NCBI GenBank assembly: GCA_012103255.1
Contig: WLXD01000001.1
Span: 682,001-746,000 of the forward strand
DNA: 64,000 nucleotides
From: Acidobacteriota bacterium
Lineage (GTDB): Bacteria; Acidobacteriota; UBA890; WLXD01
Reading direction: 5' to 3'
This document shows positions 53,913 to 60,839 of the stretch, piece by piece. The notes beneath the pieces were generated by a model. That model did not search any database. It saw nothing but the letters and a program-made list of their open reading frames with translations, and was not told the origin of the DNA. The translations under genes were made by a program, and so were the position numbers. Within the stretch, counting starts at the first letter, position 1, and every line of letters starts with the position of its first letter.

Positions 53913-54035
53913 AACAAGAGTGGGCGCGGGAGGAATCGAACCTCCGACTTCCACCGTGTGCGGACAGCACTCACGGAGCGAACCGGAAAGTGTTCGCCTA
54001 TGATCCACGGCGGCACGTCCACAGCCGATCACGGG
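53913..54035. repeat. Island repeat I: 49-nt direct repeat right of RT copy 2, plus body
   Basis: The first 49 nt equal 52200-52248 exactly. The copy then continues with the body of the composite repeat (CGGACAGCACTCACGGAGCG, AGTGTTCGCC, CGGCACGTCCACAGCCGATC) and stops in a run of G near 54035. The initiator-tRNA arm is missing. Confidence 0.8.
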
Positions 54036-54122
54036 GGGGTATCCTTGGTGCCGCGCTAGTCAGGCTGTACGCGGAGCGGGCCTTGATACGGACTGAGATC
54101 GCAGAGGCGGCGGTAGCACGTG

Positions 54123-54347
54123 CTACGAAGGGCCCGGCGGACTGTCGTAGAGGATGTAAACGTAGGCTGGGTTGAAGGGCGTGGCTCTCCTGATCGCGTG
54201 GGGAATCGCCACCTGCCGAATGTAGCGGTTGCCGCCACCCGTCTCGGCCCAACTCGTCATCGGGCCTCCTCCCGCGGTGCACTCGGTTCCGTCAGAGATC
54301 ACGAAGACTGTGGGCTGTGACCAGGGACGGCTTGATTTCTGCGCCAC
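54123..54347 (-). CDS. Small W-x-x-P peptide 4 (RiPP-precursor-like)
   Basis: A 74-aa peptide starting MAQKSSRPWSQPTVFVISDG and ending PPGPS. GTG start at 54347, with AAGGAG seven bases upstream, the best ribosome-binding site of the four. It carries the shared W-x-x-P core, a Gly-rich part (CTAGGGP, ETGGGNRY) and a tyrosine-rich end (PAYVYILYD). One Cys. It lies 88 bp beyond repeat I. Maturation genes are absent. Confidence 0.62.
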   Translation of the reverse strand: MAQKSSRPWSQPTVFVISDGTECTAGGGPMTSWAETGGGNRYIRQVAIPHAIRRATPFNPAYVYILYDSPPGPS

Positions 54348-54790
54348 GACTCTTCTCCTTGTCCAATAGGAGGCTCGATTCTATACGGCGCTCCTGTTGC
54401 TCACGCTGGCAAAGCGTTCACTGCGTTCCAGACGACGAGTCCCCATATCTTCCCGTGCTTCAGTGTCGCGCATCGGCGGAGTCCCCATCCTTCAGGGTCT
54501 CCTGAGAGGCGCTGGCCTGCTCCGACACGAGCGCCCTCGGGCAGCGCAGTGTCTGCGCGACGGGTTTCTCGCGCGAGATGCCTCGCGATCACGGAGACTG
54601 ATTCGTGCCTGTTTGGCGGCGATTGGCAGTCGGCAATCGCTGCCAAGATGCTAGGCAGCTGACGTTACGAGACTTGCGAGTCGCCCCGGGGTGCTCAGAG
54701 TGCCGCCCGGCTCCTCTAGCCAGTCGAACACGGAAGGTGATGCGCACCCGGATCGCCCAGGGCGGGTGCGGCGGGAGAAAGCGGGTCCGC
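54348..54790. other. Gap with a hairpin after the secreted-protein gene
   Basis: 443 bp between peptide 4 and the secreted protein, right of the island. CGCACCCG and CGGGTGCG (54743-54770) form an 8-bp stem; CGGGTCCGC (54782-54790) pairs with GCGGACCCG (54826-54834), the latter inside the gene's last codons. Both could end the minus-strand transcript. No gene recognised. Confidence 0.4.
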
Positions 54791-55846
54791 TTACCGAACT
54801 CCGGGGAGTGTTCCGGACTGCGTGAGCGGACCCGACAAGTCGCCCACCGGGAATATCTCTGCAGCGGTGATGAGGTTGGTGAATTCCGAGTCGGGAACGA
54901 CGTAGTCACTGTTGAAGAAAACGTGGGTCACGATCCGATCGCCGCCCGCGAGGCCTTTGGGGAGGGGGATCTCCTCGAACGCGAAGGGTTGCTCGTTGCG
55001 GCCGAAGGCACGCTTGAGAAGAATCTGCCGCGGACCGCCGGCGGCTGGGTAGCGGGACACGACGATACGTAGATGACCGCGCGGCCCTTCCGCGCTGGCC
55101 GACGCAAGAAACGCGCCGAACGTGTAGGGCAGCGACTCTACGAGTTCCGCGTCGGAAAACCGTGGAATGGACGTCTCAAGCTCGATCTCAACGTCCGCGA
55201 GCGGCGTTCCAGCCGCTAGCCCGTAGACGCTTTGTCGGTAGACCGAGGCGACATCAAAGGTCCGTGTGAACTTCTCTTTGAACCGCGCGATCGCTTGTTC
55301 GTGCCGTGGCGCTCCGTTGATCTCGCCCGACGCTGCGTGCCCGATCATGAAGATCTCGTCTCCCTCGCGAAGCGTGCGGCTCACGCCCGGGAACCGGTAC
55401 TCGATCAAGAGTGTGTCGCCGCTGTCGATCTCCCCTGGGAGAAGTTGGAAGGCGAAAGACCGCCCGCTGGCCGGGTCGCTGCCAATGAACTGCTGAAGGC
55501 GACCCGATGTTGTGCGGAGCCTGGTGCGCTCACCACCACGCACGCGTGTCAGGATCGCGCGCACGCGACCGGTCGCCGAGCCCGAGAAGCTCACCTCATT
55601 GAGCACCTCGGTAGACGTCCAAGAATCGCTCAGTTCGGCAAGAGGCAACTCCAGTACCGGCATCGTATTTGCGAGCGCGATCGGGCCGTTCACCTCGATC
55701 CGGTTCGCCCGCGTCACGTTGAGCAGGTCGAAGAGGAGGTCGAGATCGGCGTTGGCGTAGGCCAGCCCCGGACCCGCGGTCGACATGGCGGCCGCGAAGG
55801 TGAGCACGAAAGCACAGGTTCGCCTGAAACTGTGGCCGGTCGACAT
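54791..55846 (-). CDS. Secreted hypothetical protein, paralogue 2
   Basis: A 351-aa protein with a signal peptide (CAFVLTFAAAMSTAGPGLA), near-identical in layout to the protein at 43802-44854 and differing by scattered substitutions and a divergent tail (SGPLTQSGTLPGVR). Conserved parts include ANADLDLLFD, TRANRIEVNGPIALANTMPV and LPKGLAGGDRIVT. No known domain recognised. ATG 55846 opens the signal peptide; the longer frame to 56041 overlaps the divergent promoter. One copy lies outside the island and the other inside, about 11 kb apart in the same orientation. Confidence 0.75.
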   Translation of the reverse strand: MSTGHSFRRTCAFVLTFAAAMSTAGPGLAYANADLDLLFDLLNVTRANRIEVNGPIALANTMPVLELPLAELSDSWTSTEVLNEVSFSGSATGRVRAILTRVRGGERTRLRTTSGRLQQFIGSDPASGRSFAFQLLPGEIDSGDTLLIEYRFPGVSRTLREGDEIFMIGHAASGEINGAPRHEQAIARFKEKFTRTFDVASVYRQSVYGLAAGTPLADVEIELETSIPRFSDAELVESLPYTFGAFLASASAEGPRGHLRIVVSRYPAAGGPRQILLKRAFGRNEQPFAFEEIPLPKGLAGGDRIVTHVFFNSDYVVPDSEFTNLITAAEIFPVGDLSGPLTQSGTLPGVR

Positions 55847-56027
55847 GTGTTGCTCCGATTGTTGCGAGTCGTCGCGATGCGCGTCGGCCAGCCTACTACC
55901 CCGGGGACTACGACGACAGGTTTCGAATTCTGTCACTGCACGACGACGCTCGCGCGAACCGGATTTGCCAGATGCGAGCGCTGTAGACTGGCGTGGTCTG
56001 GCCGCTCTCGCACCCACCGGAACCCGA

Positions 56028-57035
56028 ATGAACCCTCGCACTTTGCTCGCTGGCTTTTGTCTGTCCTGCCTGATTGTTGCAGCGGTTCCAGGGCAAGATC
56101 CGCTACCGGATCTCCGAGACTTCGACTGGGACAGCCCGGAGAACCTGACTCAACATCCGTACTGGGACTTCGATGCGGACATCTCTCCAGATGGCTCTCG
56201 GATCGCTTTTCACTCCAATCGGCCGCCGTCGCCGGGCAACCGCGGGCAGATCTATGTCGCCAATGCGGACGGAACCGAACCGCGGGCCCTGACGCACACC
56301 GAGGGCACGAACTACATGGCGCGCTGGTCGCCCGACGGAACGAGGATCGCCTTTGTTTCGGAACGTGACGGTGATCCCGAGATCTACGTCATGAATGCCG
56401 ATGGCAGCGATCAGACCAACCTGACGAACAATCCGGGCGCCTACGATGCAGGGCCGGACTGGTCGCCCGACGGCCGTTCGATTGCCTATTTCACCGGCCC
56501 CGACCGGCCGGCAGACGGGGCCACGTGGCAGCCGCCGGGTACCCCGTATCGCTACTGGAACGCTGATCTGTTCGTGATGGACGTTGCCAGCGGAGAGTCC
56601 GTCCAGATCACGTTCGCGGACACCGATGATATCTATCCCACCTGGTCGAACGACGGGACGAGGCTGAGTTTCTGGAGCGTCCGGGATGGCAACGAAGAGA
56701 TCTATGTCATCGGCGCGGATGGGGAAGGCCTGCGGCGGCTAACCCACAGCGAGGTCAACGACAAAGCGCCCAGCTGGCTCCCCGGCGACCGCTATCTCCA
56801 GTTCCGCAACAACGCCGGTGACGGGGATGGCGATCGTTCGAACATCTACATGCTCGAGGTCGCCACGGGTGAGGCCGTGCAGATCACCGAGTCACCCGGC
56901 GTGGTCTACTTCGCCGGATCCCTCGCTCCTGATGCGCAGACCTACGTCTATAGCGCGTTCGTTCAGGACCCCGATGGCTTCCGCGGTGAGCGTGCGGACC
57001 TTTACCGAGTACATCGCCGGGCACCCTCGCACTAG
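56028..57035 (+). CDS. TolB-like PD40 propeller protein
   Basis: A secreted 335-aa protein: signal peptide LLAGFCLSCLIVAAVPGQ, then propeller blades each with a DGS/DGT turn (ADISPDGSRIAFHSNR, ARWSPDGTRIAFVSERDGD, PDWSPDGRSIAYFTG, PTWSNDGTRLSFWSVRDG). IYVMNADGSDQTNLTNNPG is typical of TolB-like PD40 repeats. Its cellular role is unknown; it may bind ligands in the periplasm. ATG 56028 opens the signal peptide; divergent from the secreted paralogue 2. Confidence 0.82.
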   Translation: MNPRTLLAGFCLSCLIVAAVPGQDPLPDLRDFDWDSPENLTQHPYWDFDADISPDGSRIAFHSNRPPSPGNRGQIYVANADGTEPRALTHTEGTNYMARWSPDGTRIAFVSERDGDPEIYVMNADGSDQTNLTNNPGAYDAGPDWSPDGRSIAYFTGPDRPADGATWQPPGTPYRYWNADLFVMDVASGESVQITFADTDDIYPTWSNDGTRLSFWSVRDGNEEIYVIGADGEGLRRLTHSEVNDKAPSWLPGDRYLQFRNNAGDGDGDRSNIYMLEVATGEAVQITESPGVVYFAGSLAPDAQTYVYSAFVQDPDGFRGERADLYRVHRRAPSH

Positions 57036-57068
57036 GACCTGCCGACAGCCCCCGCGCGCCGTGCAAGA

Positions 57069-57113
57069 TTGGTCCTGGATTCAGAAAAGTTACAATGTTA
57101 CGTTCGTTCTGAA
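57069..57113 (+). promoter_or_regulatory. Promoter/operator of the second PadR-ADOP operon
   Basis: TTGGTC (57069-57074) and TACAAT (57091-57096) are spaced 16 bp. Two GTTAC words flank AAT (57089-57101). TTCAGAA (57080-57086) and TTCTGAA (57107-57113) form a 7-bp inverted repeat around the -10. The stretch is AT-rich and fits autoregulation by the PadR protein encoded 57 bp downstream. Confidence 0.45.
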
Positions 57114-57169
57114 GCCGCCGGGAATCGGCGCGTCTGATGGATTCATTGCAACGTGAGTACTAGAACGAG

Positions 57170-57502
57170 ATGGGCAAACACGGCTTGGGCGAGTTCGAGT
57201 TCATTGTCTTGCTGGCGGTGCTGCGCCTCGGGCCTGAGGCCGCGCATCCCATCGCGAACGTCGAGGACATCCGCGCGCACTCCGGCCGCCGGGGGAAGCG
57301 CGCGGCCGTGTACGTCACCTTGCAGCGTCTGGAGCAGAAAGGGCTGGTAGCTTCCTGGCTGGCCAAACCGGACGACGCACGCGGTGGCAAGAGGAGGCGT
57401 TTCGCAAGGGTGCTGCCTGCCGGACGGCGCGCGATGCGTGAGGCGCGGGCAACTCTGGAAGGCATGTGGCAGGGCCTGGACGCCGCACTGGAGGCGGAAT
57501 GA
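57170..57502 (+). CDS. PadR family transcriptional regulator
   Basis: A 110-aa winged-helix regulator: LGEFEFIVLLAVLRLGPEA, then RAAVYVTLQRLEQKGLVAS and a basic wing (DARGGKRRRFARVLPAG), all typical of the PadR family. Its stop overlaps the start of the downstream permease as ATGA. It is only distantly like the PadR at 5774, so the two operons are unlikely to be a recent duplication. Confidence 0.9.
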   Translation: MGKHGLGEFEFIVLLAVLRLGPEAAHPIANVEDIRAHSGRRGKRAAVYVTLQRLEQKGLVASWLAKPDDARGGKRRRFARVLPAGRRAMREARATLEGMWQGLDAALEAE

Positions 57503-60180
57503 GCGCGCCCGCATGGGCCCGAGTTTTGCTGCGGTGCGTTGCTCCCGGGGAGCGTCGCGAAGACATGCTGGGTGACCTCGATGAGGTTCACCACAAGCGT
57601 CGGCGCTCGATCGGGCCGGTGCGCGCTTGGTTTGCGACGGGTGCGGAAAGCCTGGCGATTGTAGGAGCCCTCTTGCTCGCCAAAGGACGCTATGGTGCCG
57701 GCAGTGAAGATGCGCGGCTATCGCCCGGCGCGCTGTTTGGCGACCTCCGAGATGCGTTCCGCGGCGTGCTCCGGCGCCCGCTGTTCAGCGTGGTGGTCAT
57801 CGGCACGCTTGGCATCGGGATCGGCGCGACGACTGCGATCTTCACGGTGGTGAACGCGATCCTCCTGCAGCCGCTTCCGTACGAGCAATCGGACCGGCTG
57901 GTTCGTATCTTGTCGCGGTTCGAGCCGGCAAGCGGATTCGAGTCCGATCGGTTTGCGCCATCGATACCCGAATACCTGGACTACCGCGACCAGAACCGCA
58001 CGCTCGCCGACGTGGGCGCGTATCGAGTCGTGAGCGCGACGATCACGGGTGAGGACCACACGCCCGAACGCACGCTGACCGTTCAGTTGACTCCCAATAC
58101 CTTCGACCTCCTGGCTGTTGAGCCGGCCCGGGGCCGCGCTTTCACAGAGGCGGAGGGGTTGCCCGGAGCTACCCCGGTCGTGCTGCTGGCAGCCGAATAC
58201 TGGCGCTCTCGGTACGGCGCCGATCCGGCCGTGCTTGGACAGGATCTCCACATCGACGGCGTGCCTCACGAGGTCATCGGAATCATGGCCGCCGGTTTCC
58301 GGTTTCCCCGGGAGGAGGTGAACCTGTGGGTTCCTCTGCCGGTCGATCCGGCGAATCCGGGAAGTCGCGGGAATCACTCGATTGACGCGATCGGGCGACT
58401 CGCCGACGGTGAGAGCATGGAGTCGGCCGCCGCCGAAATGGATGCGCTGATGGCCGCATGGGCGGAGGACCTTCCGGAGTTCCACGTCGGCCACCCCTTG
58501 TACTTCACGCCCTTCCTGCAGGACATGGTCCGAGAACTGCGACCCGCGCTGCAGATCTTGCTTGGCGCTTCCGTGTTCGTGCTCTTGGTCGTTTGCAGCA
58601 ACGTGGCTTCGATCATGCTCGCTCGCGGCGAGGATCGGAGTCGCGAGTTGGCACTACGGAGTGCACTCGGCGCGTCCCGCGGCCGGATCGCACAACTTGT
58701 ACTCGGCGAGTGTCTCGTCCTCTCTTCGGCCGGCGGTGCACTAGGCCTGGGGTTGGCATGGGCGTTTGCGGCGGGCCTCGTGGCTTTGCAGCCCGGCGGG
58801 ATGCCGCGACTGGCGGACGTCCAGCTCGATGTCACCGTGTTGTGGTTCGCCTTCGGCGTGACGCTGATCGCTACGGTGCTCTGTGCGCTGGTACCGGCGC
58901 TTGCGGCCTCGTCGCGTGCACCTGCCGAGCTCGTCCTCAGCGGAGACACGCGGACGACTGCGGGGCGCTATCGGGTAACGGCACGGCGCAGCCTGGTCGC
59001 GGTCGAGGTGGCGATGGCCTTCATCCTCGTCGTGGGCGCAGGACTCTTGGCACGCAGTTTCTTCGAGCTCACCGCAGTTGATCCAGGCTTTGATGCCTCG
59101 GGGGTCCTGCTGGCCGGTATCCACCTACCCGAAGCCGACTATCCCGACGATGAGCACGTAAGACAGTTCCTGCAGGAGCTAGAACGGCAGGCAGACAACC
59201 TACCGGGCGTCGGCAGCGCTGCGATGACCACCGTCGCCCCCATGTATGTCTCGCGAGGCTGGTCACTGCTCGAGATCGACGGCCGTGTCCCCGATACCGA
59301 CGAGGCCGACGTCCAAGCGCGGTTTTCGCCGATCGCTCCCGGTTTTCTCGAGATCATTCGTGCACGCCTGCTCGAAGGTCGCACCTTTCGGGAAGCGGAC
59401 ACGCGCGAGGCCGAACACGTGGCATTGGTGAGCACTGAGTTCGTTCGCCGCTACTTCGCCGGTCAACAAGCTGTGGGTCAGCGCATTCGCGTGCAGGGAT
59501 CGCGCACTGCTCCAGCAAGGGCGTGGATGACGGTCGTCGGCGTCGTCGATGACCTGCGTAGCTACAGCCTCGATCGGGAGCCCGATCCCATCGTCTACTC
59601 ACCGATGACGCAGACGCGCGAGACGTTCAATTCCCTGGAGCGTGCGGCAACTTTGACGATCAGGACGGGAGGTTCTCCGACCGCCCTGGTCGAGCCCGTG
59701 CGCCAGCTGCTGGAGCGACTGGATCCGGCGCTGCCACTGATCGAGCCGACAACACTGGAACTGGCGGTCAACGAGACCCTGGCCCGGCCACGTTTCACTG
59801 CCCGCCTACTCGGCCTGTTTGCCTTGGTCGGATTGGCTCTGGGCGCGTCCGGGATCTACGGCGTGCTTGCCTACACCACGGCGCAGCGAACCCGAGAGAT
59901 CGGAATCCGTAAGGCGCTGGGTGCGCGAGCACAACCAGTGGCGCTGCTCGTTGTTCGCGAGGGGATGGTCCCGGTTGCGGTCGGTCTCGTCGCGGGCGCG
60001 ATCATCTCGATCGGGCTGCGTGAGTTCCTGGCCAGCATCCTGTACGGCGTGAGCGCCACCGACCCGACCACACTACTCGGGGCGGTGGTCATCCTGGGAT
60101 GCGTGGCTTTGCTGGCCTGTCTGGGGCCCATCTTGCGCGCCGTCCGGCTGGATCCCCTGGTCGCCCTAAGATCGGACTAG
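57499..60180 (+). CDS. ADOP-type ABC transporter permease (MacB/FtsX)
   Basis: An 893-aa membrane protein of the same class as that at 3105. An N-terminal prefix (CVAPGERREDMLGDLDEVHH) is followed by a first helix in RPLFSVVVIGTLGIGIGATT, a periplasmic MacB domain, a three-helix FtsX core near residues 355-480, a second periplasmic domain and a second core ending LDPLVALRSD. It has a PadR partner and no ATPase gene. Substrate unknown. ATG 57499 was chosen because it gives the four-base overlap and opens the prefix domain. Confidence 0.9.
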   Translation: MSAPAWARVLLRCVAPGERREDMLGDLDEVHHKRRRSIGPVRAWFATGAESLAIVGALLLAKGRYGAGSEDARLSPGALFGDLRDAFRGVLRRPLFSVVVIGTLGIGIGATTAIFTVVNAILLQPLPYEQSDRLVRILSRFEPASGFESDRFAPSIPEYLDYRDQNRTLADVGAYRVVSATITGEDHTPERTLTVQLTPNTFDLLAVEPARGRAFTEAEGLPGATPVVLLAAEYWRSRYGADPAVLGQDLHIDGVPHEVIGIMAAGFRFPREEVNLWVPLPVDPANPGSRGNHSIDAIGRLADGESMESAAAEMDALMAAWAEDLPEFHVGHPLYFTPFLQDMVRELRPALQILLGASVFVLLVVCSNVASIMLARGEDRSRELALRSALGASRGRIAQLVLGECLVLSSAGGALGLGLAWAFAAGLVALQPGGMPRLADVQLDVTVLWFAFGVTLIATVLCALVPALAASSRAPAELVLSGDTRTTAGRYRVTARRSLVAVEVAMAFILVVGAGLLARSFFELTAVDPGFDASGVLLAGIHLPEADYPDDEHVRQFLQELERQADNLPGVGSAAMTTVAPMYVSRGWSLLEIDGRVPDTDEADVQARFSPIAPGFLEIIRARLLEGRTFREADTREAEHVALVSTEFVRRYFAGQQAVGQRIRVQGSRTAPARAWMTVVGVVDDLRSYSLDREPDPIVYSPMTQTRETFNSLERAATLTIRTGGSPTALVEPVRQLLERLDPALPLIEPTTLELAVNETLARPRFTARLLGLFALVGLALGASGIYGVLAYTTAQRTREIGIRKALGARAQPVALLVVREGMVPVAVGLVAGAIISIGLREFLASILYGVSATDPTTLLGAVVILGCVALLACLGPILRAVRLDPLVALRSD

Positions 60181-60216
60181 ACCGCTGGCCACGGCCTGCC
60201 TCAAGGCGCGGCGCGG

Positions 60217-60585
60217 CTATCCGGAGCGGAGGATGCTCTCCATCTTCTTGCCTCGGGCGAGCTCGTCCACGAGCTTGTCGAGGTAGCGCCCCTGCTGCGT
60301 GATCGGATTCTCGATGTCTTCCACCCGGTAGCCGCAGATCACTCCGGTGATCAGGTGCGCATTCGGGTTGAGCGTCGCGCGGTCGAAGAACTCTCCAAAG
60401 GTCACTTCGTCGTCGATCTGCTTCTGGATCTGCTCGTCGTCGAAGCCGGTCAGCCAGGTGATGACTTGGTGCAGTTCTTCCGTCGTCCGACCCTTTTTCT
60501 CGACCTTCGTTACGTAGTGCGGGTAGATCGCGCCGAAGACCAGCTTGGCCACTCGTGCATCGTGCTCGGGCGTGGTCGTTGGCAA
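60217..60585 (-). CDS. DUF2200 protein
   Basis: A 122-aa soluble protein with FGAIYPHYVTKVEKKGRTTE, VITWLTGFDDEQIQKQID, FFDRATLNPNAHLITGVICG and the C-terminal RYLDKLVDELARGKKMESIL, all matching DUF2200. Function unknown. TTG 60585 is the best start: GGAG lies seven bases upstream and the resulting length is normal; the longer frame to 60630 adds unrelated residues. Convergent with the ADOP permease. Confidence 0.85.
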   Translation of the reverse strand: MPTTTPEHDARVAKLVFGAIYPHYVTKVEKKGRTTEELHQVITWLTGFDDEQIQKQIDDEVTFGEFFDRATLNPNAHLITGVICGYRVEDIENPITQQGRYLDKLVDELARGKKMESILRSG

Positions 60586-60694
60586 GGGTGATCTCCCGGA
60601 GGTGGGTCGGTGTCGCAGGCTGCCACCCATGATATCCGGCGGTGTGATCGCCGCAGGGTCGCAAATCCTGTCTGCAACTGATTAGTTTATCCGC

Positions 60695-60823
60695 ATGGAA
60701 ACTCTCGGCGACCTCTGGTTCATTGTTCTCGGCACGCTGATCACCTGGCTGCATGTGAAGCCGATGCTCGGCCACTGGTGGGCTCTTCGCCGTGCGAACA
60801 AGCGGGCGGTTAGCAACAGCTGA
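60695..60823 (+). CDS. Possible 42-aa membrane peptide
   Basis: METLGDLWFIVLGTLITWLH opens a 42-residue frame with one hydrophobic helix, followed by VKPMLGHWWALRRANKRAVS, a positively charged end. The hydrophobic-then-basic pattern and the AT-rich leader (GATTAGTTTAT) argue for a real small gene. No clear ribosome-binding site; family unknown. It ends 17 bp before the stop of the convergent serine hydrolase. Confidence 0.45.
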   Translation: METLGDLWFIVLGTLITWLHVKPMLGHWWALRRANKRAVSNS

Positions 60824-60839
60824 GATCGAGGTCGGCGCG

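Noticed and set aside
52200-53961. Group II intron
   Set aside because: No maturase domain follows the RT and no domain V/VI-like hairpin could be recognised at the right end; GTGTG near the left repeat is not enough.
33625-54035. CRISPR array
   Set aside because: The repeats are long, degenerate, irregularly spaced and separated by genes; no spacer-like units or cas genes.
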